Shown here in pieces: positions 15,206-24,470 of a stretch of 43,165 bases of DNA. The stretch is from contig JASHTF010000335.1 of NCBI GenBank assembly GCA_030040715.1, positions 1 to 43,165 on the forward strand, given 5' to 3'. Both the position numbers and the translations under genes were made by a program. The stretch's first letter is position 1; each line of letters begins with the position of its first letter. This stretch comes from Gammaproteobacteria bacterium. Its GTDB lineage: Bacteria > Pseudomonadota > Gammaproteobacteria > Steroidobacterales > Steroidobacteraceae. The notes under the pieces were generated by a model that made no database searches, had not been told where the DNA came from, and saw only the letters and a program-made list of their open reading frames with translations.

Positions 15206-16387
15206 ATGCGACCTCTGGCTATCTTTCTCTCGCTCAGCGCGACGGCGATTCTGATATCGGGTTGCAGCGCCCAGGTGGCCGCGCAGAACGGGCCGCCACC
15301 GGCGCCGCAGGTTTCCGTGGCCCAGGTGATCTCGCGTTCGATCACCGAATTCGATGAGTTGACCGGTCACTTCGAGGCGGTGCAGCGAGTCGAGTTGCGG
15401 CCGCGGGTGTCGGGCTACATCGCCTCGATCAATTTCACCCAGGGACGCGAGATCAAGAAGGGCGAGGTGCTGGTCGTCATCGACCCGCGCCCCTACGAAG
15501 CCGACCTCAAGCGAGCCCAGGCCGAGCTTGCGCAGGCGCGCTCGCAGCTGGAGCTGTCGCGCTCCGAGCGCGACCGAGCGATCAAGCTGCTCGCCTCGCA
15601 TGCGATCTCGCGTGAGGAATACGATACCCGCATCGCGGGTACGCAGCAGGCCGGTGCCAACGTGGACGCTGCGGGCGCGGCGGTCGATACGGCCGCGCTC
15701 AATCTCGAGTATACGCGCGTGACCGCACCGATCGCGGGCATCGTCGGCCGGGCGGAAGTTACCGCCGGCAATCTGGTCACCAGCGGGCAGACGCTGCTTA
15801 CCACCCTGGTCTCGATCGACCCGATCTATGTCTCGTTTGACGGCGACGAGCAGGCCTATCTCAACTACCTGGATTTCGGACGCGACGCCCAGTCCAAAAA
15901 CCAGCAACCGGTATTTGTTGGGCTCGAGGATGAGAGTGGGTATCCGCACCGGGGCGTGATGGTGTTCGTCGATAACGAGATCGACCGCGCGACCGGGACC
16001 ATCCGAGCGCGGGGTCTGCTCCAGAATCACGACCGCGAGTTCGTACCGGGAATGTTTGCACGCGTGAAGCTGCCGGGCGGCTCGCCGCATCAGGCCGTAC
16101 TCATCAACGACAGCGCAATCGGCACCGATCAGAGCACTCAGTACGTGCTGGTGGTGGGTAGCGACAACAAGGCTCAGTACCGCCCGGTCAAGCTCGGCCC
16201 GCTGGTGGACGGACTGCGTGTGGTGCGCGCAGGACTGGCGCCCGGGGACACCATCGTCGTGGATGGCCTGCAGCGCGTGCGGCCGGGATCGGTGGTCTCG
16301 CCCGAGCGCGTCGCCATGGGCGAGCCTGCCGCACCGGCTAGCGGTGCGCGACGGGGCCTGTTGGCGCAGACCGGCGCTGAGCACTGA
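15206..16387 (+). CDS. RND efflux periplasmic adaptor (membrane fusion lipoprotein)
   Basis: 393 residues. The signal peptide with lipobox ISGC (Cys20) marks it as a lipoprotein anchored in the inner membrane. The AcrA/MexE-type order is seen: first lipoyl half VELRPRVSGYIASINFTQGREIKKGEVLVVIDPRPYEADLKRAQAELAQ (about 58-107), an alpha-helical hairpin (about 100-165), the second lipoyl half LNLEYTRVTAPIAGIVGRAEVTAGNLV (about 169-195), a beta-barrel, and a membrane-proximal domain ending near VVDGLQRVRPGSVV. It links the RND pump to the outer-membrane channel. The ATG at 15206 is supported by AAAGGGG 5 bases upstream. First gene of the efflux operon. Confidence 0.95.
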   Translation: MRPLAIFLSLSATAILISGCSAQVAAQNGPPPAPQVSVAQVISRSITEFDELTGHFEAVQRVELRPRVSGYIASINFTQGREIKKGEVLVVIDPRPYEADLKRAQAELAQARSQLELSRSERDRAIKLLASHAISREEYDTRIAGTQQAGANVDAAGAAVDTAALNLEYTRVTAPIAGIVGRAEVTAGNLVTSGQTLLTTLVSIDPIYVSFDGDEQAYLNYLDFGRDAQSKNQQPVFVGLEDESGYPHRGVMVFVDNEIDRATGTIRARGLLQNHDREFVPGMFARVKLPGGSPHQAVLINDSAIGTDQSTQYVLVVGSDNKAQYRPVKLGPLVDGLRVVRAGLAPGDTIVVDGLQRVRPGSVVSPERVAMGEPAAPASGARRGLLAQTGAEH

Positions 16388-16430
16388 GATCCAAATCCCG
16401 GGACGCCCTTAGCCTTCTCTGAGGAATGCA

Positions 16431-19400
16431 ATGAAGCTGTCCAATTTCTTCATCGAGCGTCCCATCTTCGCCGGGGTGATCTCGGCGTTCATCACCATCG
16501 CCGGCCTGATCGCACTGTTCAGGCTGCCGATCAGCGAGTACCCCGAGGTCGTACCGCCGTCGGTGATCGTGCATGCATCCTATCCGGGCGCAAACCCCAA
16601 GGTCATCGCCAATACCGTCGCCGCACCCCTGGAACAGGCAATCGTCGGTGTCGAAGACATGCTCTATATGTCTTCCGTGTCCACCATGGACGGCGCGCTT
16701 ACTCTGACCGTGACATTCCGCAACGGCGCGGACATCGACCGGGCCCAGGTTCAGGTGCAGAACCGGGTATCGCAGGCGCTACCGCGCCTCCCCGAGGAGG
16801 TCCGCGATCTCGGAGTGACGACCGTCAAGGCATCGTCGAATTTGACACTGGTGGTCAACCTCACTTCACCGAGCGGCCGCTACGACTCGCTGTATCTGCG
16901 CAATTACGCGGTGCTGAACATCCGCGATGTGCTCGCGCGCCTTCCGGGAATGGGCGATGTGCAGATCTTCGGTGGCGGCGACTACTCCATGCGTATCTGG
17001 CTCGATCCGCAGAAGCTCGCGGCGCGCAACCTCACCGCTGACGACGTGGTCAGCGCGATCCGTGAGCAGAACGTCCAGGTCGCCGCCGGGCAGCTCGGCG
17101 CACCGCCCTCCGACAACGACGCCTTCCAGATCGCACTCAATGCGACCGGACGTCTGAGCGACGAGCAGCAGTTCCGCGACATCATCGTCAAGACCGGCGA
17201 CGACGGCCAGGTGGTACGGCTTGGCGATGTGGCGCGCGTTGAGCTCGGCGCCCAGGCCTACGGCGTGCACAGCTTCCTCGACAACCAACAATCGATCGCG
17301 ATTCCTATTTTTCAGGCGCCCGGAGCCAATGCCCTGCAGCTGTCGGCCAATGTCCGCAGCACCATGAACGAGCTGAAGAGGAATTTTCCGCAAGGCATGG
17401 ACTACGGCATTGTCTATGATCCGACTCAGTTCGTGCGCCAGTCGATCGACGCCGTGCTGCACACGCTGCTGGAAGCGGTCGCGCTCGTGGTGCTGGTAGT
17501 CATCGTGTTTCTGCAGACCTGGCGGGCCTCACTCATTCCGCTGATCGCGGTCCCAGTCTCCGTAATCGGTACCTTTGCGGTCCTGCTGGCACTCGGGTTC
17601 TCGATCAACACGCTGTCGCTGTTCGGCCTGGTGCTGGCCATCGGCATCGTGGTCGACGATGCCATCGTGATCGTGGAAAACGTCGAGCGTCACATCGCCG
17701 AGGGACTCTCGCCCCGCGAAGCGACCAAGGTCGCGATGAGCGAGGTCAGCCGACCGATCATCGCCATCACCCTGGTGCTCTGCGCCGTGTTCGTGCCAGT
17801 GGCGTTTGTGAGCGGACTGACCGGGGAGTTCTACCGACAGTTCGCCCTGACCATCGCCATCTCTACCGTCATCTCGGCATTCAACTCACTCACACTGTCC
17901 CCGGCACTCGCGGCGTTGCTGCTGAAGCCACATGGCGTGACGCCGGACCGGCTTTCCAGGGTCATCGACACCCTCCTCGGCCGGTTCTTCACGCGCTTCA
18001 ACCGCAGATTTACCGAGGCGGGCAGCGGCTACGCTCGGACCCTGACGCTCACGCTGCGGCACGGAACCATCGCCCTGTTCATCTACGGCGCGCTCATCGT
18101 GCTGACGTACTTCGGGCTCAATGCCGTGCCGGGTGGATTCATCCCGGAGCAGGACAAGCAATACCTGGTCGCGGTCGCGCAGCTCCCCCCCGCCGCTTCG
18201 CTCGAGCGCACCGATGCCGTCACCCGCCGCATCTCTGCGATCGGGCTCAAGCAACCGGGCGTGACGCATGCGGTCGCATTCGCCGGCATGTCGGTCAACG
18301 GCTTTACCTCGAGCTCGAGCGCTGGACTGGTGTTTTTTGCGCTCGACGATTTCAACCATCGCGGCTCGGCATCGCTGTCGGCGCGCGCGATTGCTGCAGC
18401 CCTGAACGCGAAACTCTCTTCCATACAGGACGCGTTTGTCATGGTCGTCATGCCGCCCCCGGTCATCGGTCTCGGCACCCTCGGCGGCTTCAAGCTCGAG
18501 GTCGAGGACCGTACGGATGCGGGCCCGGAGGCGCTGTTTGCGGCACTATCGACCGCTCTCGGCAAAGCCAACAGGAATCCGGCGATCGGAGGTGCCTTCA
18601 GCACCTACCAGATCAACGTCCCGCAGCTCGATATCGACGTCGACCGCGTGAAGGTGAAGCGTCAGAACGTCAGGCTATCGGACGTCTTCGATACCTTGCA
18701 GGTGTATCTCGGCTCCCTGTACGTCAATGACTTCAATCGCTTCGGCCGTACCTACCAGGTCATCGCGCAGGCCGATGCGCCCTTTCGGTCGCAGCTCGAG
18801 GACATCCTGCCGCTGAAGACGCGCAATGCCAGCGGCGAGATGGTGCCGCTCGGCTCGATGATCAACGTCACGCAGTCCTTCGGTCCGGACATCGTGCAGC
18901 GCTACAACGGCTATGCGGCCGCAGACATCAACGGCGGACCGGCGCCCGGGTTCAGTTCCGGTCAGGCACAGGCCGCGATGGGGAAAATCCTGGACGCCAC
19001 ATTGCCGCGCGGCATGTCGTACGAGTGGACCGATCTGGCCTACCAACAGATCATCTCCGGTAACACCACCGTGATCGTATTCGCGCTCTGCGTGGTGTTC
19101 GTGTTCCTGGTGCTGGCCGCTCAGTACGAGAGCCTGACCCTGCCGCTGGCGATCGTGCTGATCGTACCGATGTGCCTGCTGCCCGCAGTCACCGGCGTGT
19201 TACTCGACCACGGCGACAACAACATCTTCATGCAGATCGGTCTGCTGGTACTCGTAGGGTTGGCATGCAAGAACGCGATTCTGATCGTGGAGTTCGCGAA
19301 GCATCTGCAGGAGGAGCACGCCCACGACGCCCGCTCGGCGGTGCTCGAGGCCGCGCGGCTGCGCTTGCGGCCGATCCTCATGACCTCCTTCGCCTTCGTG

Positions 19401-19613
19401 ATGGGCGTAGTGCCGTTGGTGCTCGCGCATGGAGCGGGTGCCGAAGTGCGGCATTCGATGGGAATCACCGTGTTTGCGGGCATGATCGGTGTCACCGGGT
19501 TTGGTCTGCTGCTGACGCCGGTGTTCTATGTGCTCATGCGTCGACTCGGCGGCTCGTCTCGCACGCATGAGGGCGCAGCGGTGAGCATCAGCCGCCCCGT
19601 TCCCCAGACTTGA
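16431..19613 (+). CDS. RND multidrug efflux transporter, HAE1 family (AcrB/MexF-like)
   Basis: 1060 residues, normal for the family. It begins with the typical MKLSNFFIERPIFAGVISAFITIAGLIALFRLPISEYP, has the large periplasmic loop (about 40-335), then helices 2-6 with the proton-relay acid pair Asp409-Asp410 in GIVVDDAIVIVEN. A second periplasmic loop (about 560-870) and helices 8-12 follow, including LAAQYESLTLP and GLACKNAILIVEFAKH with the conserved transmembrane Lys. It exports hydrophobic or amphiphilic compounds using the proton gradient. The start has a TGAGGAA ribosome site. A 43-bp gap separates it from the adaptor gene, and its end overlaps the leader of the channel gene, so all three are one operon. 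Confidence 0.96.
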   Translation: MKLSNFFIERPIFAGVISAFITIAGLIALFRLPISEYPEVVPPSVIVHASYPGANPKVIANTVAAPLEQAIVGVEDMLYMSSVSTMDGALTLTVTFRNGADIDRAQVQVQNRVSQALPRLPEEVRDLGVTTVKASSNLTLVVNLTSPSGRYDSLYLRNYAVLNIRDVLARLPGMGDVQIFGGGDYSMRIWLDPQKLAARNLTADDVVSAIREQNVQVAAGQLGAPPSDNDAFQIALNATGRLSDEQQFRDIIVKTGDDGQVVRLGDVARVELGAQAYGVHSFLDNQQSIAIPIFQAPGANALQLSANVRSTMNELKRNFPQGMDYGIVYDPTQFVRQSIDAVLHTLLEAVALVVLVVIVFLQTWRASLIPLIAVPVSVIGTFAVLLALGFSINTLSLFGLVLAIGIVVDDAIVIVENVERHIAEGLSPREATKVAMSEVSRPIIAITLVLCAVFVPVAFVSGLTGEFYRQFALTIAISTVISAFNSLTLSPALAALLLKPHGVTPDRLSRVIDTLLGRFFTRFNRRFTEAGSGYARTLTLTLRHGTIALFIYGALIVLTYFGLNAVPGGFIPEQDKQYLVAVAQLPPAASLERTDAVTRRISAIGLKQPGVTHAVAFAGMSVNGFTSSSSAGLVFFALDDFNHRGSASLSARAIAAALNAKLSSIQDAFVMVVMPPPVIGLGTLGGFKLEVEDRTDAGPEALFAALSTALGKANRNPAIGGAFSTYQINVPQLDIDVDRVKVKRQNVRLSDVFDTLQVYLGSLYVNDFNRFGRTYQVIAQADAPFRSQLEDILPLKTRNASGEMVPLGSMINVTQSFGPDIVQRYNGYAAADINGGPAPGFSSGQAQAAMGKILDATLPRGMSYEWTDLAYQQIISGNTTVIVFALCVVFVFLVLAAQYESLTLPLAIVLIVPMCLLPAVTGVLLDHGDNNIFMQIGLLVLVGLACKNAILIVEFAKHLQEEHAHDARSAVLEAARLRLRPILMTSFAFVMGVVPLVLAHGAGAEVRHSMGITVFAGMIGVTGFGLLLTPVFYVLMRRLGGSSRTHEGAAVSISRPVPQT

Positions 19614-19621
19614 GGCACACC

Positions 19622-21058
19622 ATGGCTCATCAATACATCCGGACCGCCGCAGCATCCGCGCTCCTGGCGACGCTTGCGGCCTGTGCCGTCGGCCCCAACT
19701 ACCGGCGACCCGAGACCGCAGTGGCGCCGGGGTTCGCCGACGCCGAGCCGGCCCTGTACTCATCGCAGCAGGCGCAGGCTCAGTTCTGGCGACAGTTCGG
19801 CGATGAGACACTTGATAGCCTGGTGAACGATGCGCTGGCGGCAAATCACGATTTGCGCATTGCCCTGGGTCATTTGGCCGAAGCCCGTGCCCTGCGTCAT
19901 GAGTCTCTTTATGATCTCGCCCCGACGGTGACGGCTTCGGTCAGCCATCAGACGCAGAAGGTTCCGCAGGTGGAGAGCGGCTTTCCCTACACCGCCTCCT
20001 ACTACGATGGCAGCTTCGATGCCTTCTGGGAGCTGGATCTGTTCGGGCGTGTGCGCCGCAGCGTCGAGGCGAGCAGCGCCGATCTGCAGGGCGCCGAGGC
20101 GAGTCTGCGCGACGCGCAGGTGTCCGTAACTGCGGAGGTCGCGCGCACTTATTTTGAGCTCCGCGGCGCACAGGCACGCCTCGACGTGGCGCGGCGCAAC
20201 GTCGTCAACGAAGCCGAGACCTACCGCTTCACACAGGCCCAGCTCGATGCCGGGCGCGCGACCGAGCTCGACACGTCGCGTGCCCGAGCGCAGCTGAGCA
20301 GCACCCTCTCGACCATGAGCCCTCTCGAGGCTGCGGTGTCACGCGCGATTCATCAGCTCGGGGTGCTGACCGGCCGGGAGCCGGACGCTCTGCAGCCGCT
20401 ACTGAGCACGCCGCGAGATCTGCCTGCACTGCCGCACACGGTCGCGGTGGGCGATCCTGCGACGCTGTTGCGACGTCGGCCCGACGTCCGCGTCGCCGAG
20501 CGCCAATTGGCCGCAGAGACCGCCCGTATCGGCGTCGCCGTGGGCGACCTGTTCCCCAAGGTGACCTTTGTCGGCAGCTTTGGTTTTGATGCCGCAAACC
20601 TTTCCAGTCTCGGTACCTCCGCGAATCGCGCTTACACCATCGGCCCGGGCATCTCCTGGCCGGCGTTCGACCTCGGTCGGGTGCGGGCCCAGGTCGCCGC
20701 GCAGCGCGCCCGAGCCGACACCGCACTCGCGCAGTACCAGCAGACCGTGCTCCGAGCGCTCCAGGAGACCGAGGACGCGCTGGTGACCCACGCCCGCACG
20801 CGCGACGAGCTGCTGCATGCCGCCGACGCAGCCCAGGCCAGCGCGACGGCCGCACGGATCGCGCGCACTCGCTACGAAGACGGCGCGGTAGATTTTCTCG
20901 CGGTGCTGGATGCCGAGCGAACCCAGTTGGACGCCGAAGACCACTTGGCACAAAGTCGCACCGACGCGGCGACCAGTCTGGTCGCGGTGTACAAGGCGCT
21001 CGGTGGCAGCTGGGAAGGCGCGCCCCTGCCGCGCTACACTCGAACAGCGAGCCGATGA
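19622..21058 (+). CDS. Outer-membrane efflux lipoprotein, NodT family (OprM/TolC-like)
   Basis: 478 residues from the ATG at 19622 with GAGG 6 bases upstream; an in-frame TTG at 19610 overlaps the pump stop and is less likely. The signal peptide ends in the lipobox LAAC (Cys21), followed by the family start AVGPNYRRPE. Two OEP repeats are visible, with helices such as NDALAANHDLRIALGHLAEARALR (about 69-92), FWELDLFGRVRRSVEASSADLQGAEASLRDAQVSVTAEVARTYFELR (about 133-179) and LLRRRPDVRVAERQLAAETARIGVAVGDLFPKV (about 281-313). It forms the trimeric outer-membrane duct of the efflux system encoded just upstream. Confidence 0.94.
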   Translation: MAHQYIRTAAASALLATLAACAVGPNYRRPETAVAPGFADAEPALYSSQQAQAQFWRQFGDETLDSLVNDALAANHDLRIALGHLAEARALRHESLYDLAPTVTASVSHQTQKVPQVESGFPYTASYYDGSFDAFWELDLFGRVRRSVEASSADLQGAEASLRDAQVSVTAEVARTYFELRGAQARLDVARRNVVNEAETYRFTQAQLDAGRATELDTSRARAQLSSTLSTMSPLEAAVSRAIHQLGVLTGREPDALQPLLSTPRDLPALPHTVAVGDPATLLRRRPDVRVAERQLAAETARIGVAVGDLFPKVTFVGSFGFDAANLSSLGTSANRAYTIGPGISWPAFDLGRVRAQVAAQRARADTALAQYQQTVLRALQETEDALVTHARTRDELLHAADAAQASATAARIARTRYEDGAVDFLAVLDAERTQLDAEDHLAQSRTDAATSLVAVYKALGGSWEGAPLPRYTRTASR

Positions 21059-21149
21059 GTGACTAGCCGTGAACTTGCACACCACCGCCCTGGCCCCCAC
21101 TTTCGCGACACCCGGTGCGGTGAGTGGGTGACGTCTGAGAGGTTGGCCC

Positions 21150-22949
21150 ATGAACGCTGACTTGGAACAAGTACCTGTTTTGAAAGAGGATTTCTACGCG
21201 CCGAACCAGTGCGTCGACGAGCTGAATCAGATCAGCGACTCGCTCCAGCGCCGCGAGGGATTGCTCGCTGCCTCGGCCAGAGCGAGCCGATTGCTGCTGG
21301 AGGCTCCGGACGTACGTGGCGCGGTGCCGGATGTGCTGCGACTGCTCGGCGAGGCAGCGCGCGTGGATCGCGTGACCCTGATGCTGCCCCAGGCCGGGCC
21401 GAGCGCCGAGCCGGTGGTCGCCGTGGTCAACGAGTGGGTGGCCGAGGGGGTGCCTCAGGGTCCCCGGGAGTACCACTGCAGTGGAGGCAGCTATCCGGCG
21501 CTGTTTGCCGAGCTGCGTGCCGGACGCAGCGTCTGCCTGAGTCCGGATGAGGTGCCCGAGGAGGCGGCGGTCGGCCTCGAGGGAGTCGGCACCAAGAGCA
21601 AGGCGATCGTGCCGGTGTTCGTCGCCGGTGAATTCACCGGCGTGGTCGCCTTCGATAATACCAAGCAGCGGCGCGCGATCGATTCGGCCGAGCTCTCGGC
21701 ACTGGAAACGGCCGCTGGCGTCATCGGAGCAGCGCTGCACCGCGAGCGCTTGATCGAAGACGTACGACGAGAGCGCGAGCGCGCGGCCGAAGAGCGCGTG
21801 GCAGAGCTCGCGAAAGCCAACGCCGTGATTCGCGGTAACCTCGAGCGCCTGGCCAGCGAGCCCGAATTGCATGCCTTCCTCGGGCACCTGCTGCTCGAGA
21901 CCGCCCGCCAGTTCGACGCGGCGTCCGGCTCGATCGTCGTCTCCAAGGAGAGCCTGAAGGAGTGGCGCGTGCTCGCGCACGTGCGCGACGGTCAGCTCGA
22001 GCCCCCGCCGTTCGCCACCAGCATGCCCTTCGCCGGATCGCCGCTCAGCGAGATATTCGGGCGAAGTCCACAGGCGGCCTACGTCAACGTCGAGCACACC
22101 AACTGGGAGATCTGGGCGGGTGATCTCGAGTTTCACCGCCGCGAACAGCATCTGAGCGTGTTGCTCTATCCGCTGGTATTCGGCGGGCAGAACGTCGGGT
22201 TCTTCGTGCTTTCTTTTCGCCGCCACGCGCCCGAGATTCAGCACAGTGAGCTGCTCGTGGCACTGGCGCAGCAGGCCACCCTCGCTATCCAACTGACTCG
22301 GCTCGCCTACTCGGCCAAGGAGGCTGCGGTACTGGTTGAGCGCACGCGCATCGGCCAGGAGATTCATGATGGCCTCGCGCAGGCGTTCACTGGCATTCTC
22401 ATGCAACTCGGTGCGGCCGAAGAATTTCCGACCTGCCGCCGCAAGAACTCCGAGCTCGCCGGCGTGTTGAGCCGCATCCGCGACTTGGCGCGCGATGGTC
22501 TGGCTGAGGCGCGCCGCTCGGTGATGGCATTGCGAATTGATCAGACGCGACGCGCCGGGCTCGAGACGGCACTCAGACAACTGGCGGAGCGCTCGACGGT
22601 GCCCGGCCGGGTCAGCTGCGTATTCGAGGGTGGCGACTTCTCGATCGGTCTGCGGCCCGAGCACGAGCACGAGATGCTGCGCATCGCCCAGGAGGCCGTG
22701 AGCAACGCCGTGCGCCATGCTCGCCCCAACACCGTGCGCATCACGATGACCGACGAGCCGGCGCACTGGGTACTGCGCGTGACCGACGATGGTATCGGCA
22801 TAAAGAGGCAGCCCGATTCCGCCGGCGAGGGCTTCGGGCTCATCAGCATGCGCCAGCGCGCCGTGGCTATCGGCGGCGAGTGGCTCGTCGAGAGTCAGCC
22901 GGGGCTGGGCACACGCGTTAGTGTCAGGTTGCCCAAGGCGAGCCCGTGA
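21150..22949 (+). CDS. GAF-GAF sensor histidine kinase, NarL/HisKA_3 type
   Basis: 599 residues with no membrane segment, so a cytoplasmic sensor. Two GAF-like domains can be placed at about 45-195 (GFAF-like segment IVPVFVAGEFTGVVAFDNTKQR) and about 235-385 (LLYPLVFGGQNVGFFVLSFRR), separated by a coiled coil (about 196-235, rich in Arg/Glu). The dimerisation box ERTRIGQEIHDGLAQAFTGILMQLG carries phospho-acceptor His406. The ATPase domain has the N box AQEAVSNAVRHA (Asn519), the G1 box DDGIGI (546-551) and the G2 box GEGFGLISMRQRA. It is coupled to the response regulator that follows. Lying 91 bp after the efflux channel gene, it may sense a small molecule or redox cue linked to efflux. Confidence 0.93.
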   Translation: MNADLEQVPVLKEDFYAPNQCVDELNQISDSLQRREGLLAASARASRLLLEAPDVRGAVPDVLRLLGEAARVDRVTLMLPQAGPSAEPVVAVVNEWVAEGVPQGPREYHCSGGSYPALFAELRAGRSVCLSPDEVPEEAAVGLEGVGTKSKAIVPVFVAGEFTGVVAFDNTKQRRAIDSAELSALETAAGVIGAALHRERLIEDVRRERERAAEERVAELAKANAVIRGNLERLASEPELHAFLGHLLLETARQFDAASGSIVVSKESLKEWRVLAHVRDGQLEPPPFATSMPFAGSPLSEIFGRSPQAAYVNVEHTNWEIWAGDLEFHRREQHLSVLLYPLVFGGQNVGFFVLSFRRHAPEIQHSELLVALAQQATLAIQLTRLAYSAKEAAVLVERTRIGQEIHDGLAQAFTGILMQLGAAEEFPTCRRKNSELAGVLSRIRDLARDGLAEARRSVMALRIDQTRRAGLETALRQLAERSTVPGRVSCVFEGGDFSIGLRPEHEHEMLRIAQEAVSNAVRHARPNTVRITMTDEPAHWVLRVTDDGIGIKRQPDSAGEGFGLISMRQRAVAIGGEWLVESQPGLGTRVSVRLPKASP

Positions 22950-23590
22950 TGGGTGCAGTCGCCGTCGCGCCCCGGAAGATTCGAGTCGTCCTCGCGGACG
23001 ATCATCCGGTGGTGCGCAACGGACTCGCCGCCATGGTGGACCAGCAGGCCGACATGGAGGTGGTCGCGGAAGCGGGCGATGGCGAGGAGGCGTTCGCGCT
23101 CTATAAGCAATTTCACCCTGACGTCATGGTCCTCGATCTACGCATGCCCAGGCGTGATGGCGTCACCGTCGTGCAGGATGTGTTGGCGCTGAACCCGAAG
23201 GCGCGACTGCTCATCATGACCACCTACGATGGCGATGAAGATATATTTCGCTGTCTAAGCCAGGGTGCCAAGGGGTATTTGCTCAAGGACGCTCCGCGGC
23301 AGGAGATCCTCTCGGCCATTCGAGCCGTCAGTGAGGATCGACCTTATACCTCATCGTCCGTCGCGGCCAAGGCGTTGCAGCGGATGGCCAAACCGAGTCT
23401 GACGCAGCGCGAGCTGGATGTTCTGCAGCTGGTGGCGCTGGGCCGCAGCAACAAGGCGATCGCTCGTCGCCTGAACATCACCGAAGGAACGGCCAAGACA
23501 CACGTGAAGTCGATCCTCACGAAGCTCGATGCGATCAGTCGCACCGAGGCCGTCGCGGTGGCACACAAGCGCGGCATGATTCATCTTTGA
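22946..23590 (+). CDS. NarL/FixJ-type response regulator
   Basis: 214 residues from GTG at 22946 (213 from ATG at 22949); either start overlaps the kinase stop. The receiver domain (about 10-125) has the acidic pair ADDHPVVR (17-24), phospho-acceptor Asp64 in VMVLDLRMP, the Thr in MTTYDG and Lys114 in YLLKDA. The LuxR/NarL helix-turn-helix is at about 150-205: LTQRELDVLQLVALGRSNKAIARRLNITEGTAKTHVKSILTKL. It is the cognate partner of the GAF kinase. Targets are unknown; the adjacent efflux operon or its own locus are the obvious candidates. Confidence 0.95.
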   Translation: MMGAVAVAPRKIRVVLADDHPVVRNGLAAMVDQQADMEVVAEAGDGEEAFALYKQFHPDVMVLDLRMPRRDGVTVVQDVLALNPKARLLIMTTYDGDEDIFRCLSQGAKGYLLKDAPRQEILSAIRAVSEDRPYTSSSVAAKALQRMAKPSLTQRELDVLQLVALGRSNKAIARRLNITEGTAKTHVKSILTKLDAISRTEAVAVAHKRGMIHL

Positions 23591-23644
23591 GCATTGGTGG
23601 CGGCCGGCTGCAACGGCGCAGGCGGCTGTATGACCCACCGCTCA
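23588..23644. terminator. Imperfect long hairpin across a convergent gap
   Basis: TGAGC (23588-23592) pairs with GCTCA (23640-23644), and GGTGG (23596-23600) pairs with CCACC (23635-23639), with a 3-base bulge. An inner CTGC/GCAG stem lies at 23608-23611 and 23618-23621. It sits exactly between the convergent response-regulator and SnoaL-like genes and overlaps both ends. A bidirectional terminator is plausible, but there is no T-run on either side. Confidence 0.3.
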
Positions 23645-24250
23645 TGCGCCCTCGATCGGCCGGTGGGCGAGCCAGGCTGCACCAAGCGCATAGACCCGCT
23701 CAACCGCCGGACCGCGTAGCGACGGCAAGTCGCGCCGTACCTCCAGCCCGACCCTGGTCTGCACATAAGCGAGATGACGGTAGCCTTCCGGAAAGGCGTC
23801 GAGCAGTGTGCGATCCAGTGACGGCGTCCTGCCACCCTCGACCGGGTCGATCCGATCCTTATCGTAGATGCAGCGCCGTAGCACGATTCCCCAACGGCCG
23901 TCGCGCAGTTCGAGCAGATCATAAAAGCGACCGCTGCAGACGACGTCACAGAGCACTCCCTCTATGGGCGCGCGCTGAGCAATGGTCATCTTGGTCTGGG
24001 CGACCGCACGGTTCTGTACCACGTCGATACTGCTGCCACCGAGTGAATGCAGGATCGTGATGCCGCGCTCGAACGCCTGTCGGCTGACTTCGATGAAGCG
24101 CTCGGCGGGTCCGTCGAACCACGTCGCCAGCATGCGCGCGTCGGCGTGCCAGCAGGTAGCGAACTTCTCCCACGCTCCTTGATCGCGCCAGATCACCCAA
24201 TTTTCGAGCAAGTCGCGTATCCGCAGTTTCTGCAGCAGTTCGTCGCTCAT
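23642..24250 (-). CDS. SnoaL-like / NTF2-fold protein
   Basis: 202 residues from the ATG at 24250, which has an AAGGAGAG ribosome site; an open frame continues upstream but without a start as good. The sequence LRIRDLLENWVIWRDQGAWEKFATCWHADARMLATWFDGPAERFIEVSRQAFE (about 8-60) is typical of the SnoaL-like NTF2 group that includes ring-hydroxylating dioxygenase small subunits and ester cyclases. A strand-rich middle with VVQNRAVAQTKMTI and VCSGRFYDLLELRDGRWGIVLRRCIYDKDRI (about 105-135) follows. The C-terminal AYVQTRVGLEVRRDLPSLRGPAVERVYALGAAWLA is also seen in such proteins. There is no signal peptide. It is divergent from the cyclase-family hydrolase and probably belongs to the catabolic region. 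Confidence 0.82.
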   Translation of the reverse strand: MSDELLQKLRIRDLLENWVIWRDQGAWEKFATCWHADARMLATWFDGPAERFIEVSRQAFERGITILHSLGGSSIDVVQNRAVAQTKMTIAQRAPIEGVLCDVVCSGRFYDLLELRDGRWGIVLRRCIYDKDRIDPVEGGRTPSLDRTLLDAFPEGYRHLAYVQTRVGLEVRRDLPSLRGPAVERVYALGAAWLAHRPIEGA

Positions 24251-24470
24251 CAACGCTCTCCTTCCCGCCCGCGTCGCTCTGTGCGGCTGATCCGCGCTCA
24301 CCGCATCGTATCACCCTGATTGATTGCTACAGCACGCGCGGCGAAACGGCTCGAATGTGACTTGGATTCTGTCGGTGCAGTAGAATCACGACCGCTGCAA
24401 GCTGGGAGATCGAGCGCACTCCCGATCTGTTGCGCGCGATAGCACCGCACACCTGAAGGAGCGCGAACTG

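Noticed and set aside
15140-16384. A 414-codon open frame on the minus strand
   Set aside because: It lies fully antisense to the RND adaptor gene, whose domains, lipobox and ribosome site are clear; the frame has Arg/His-rich, non-protein-like composition typical of high-GC shadow frames.
21063-22766. A 567-codon open frame on the minus strand
   Set aside because: Antisense to the GAF histidine kinase; the kinase boxes prove the plus strand is coding, and the antisense product has no recognisable domain.
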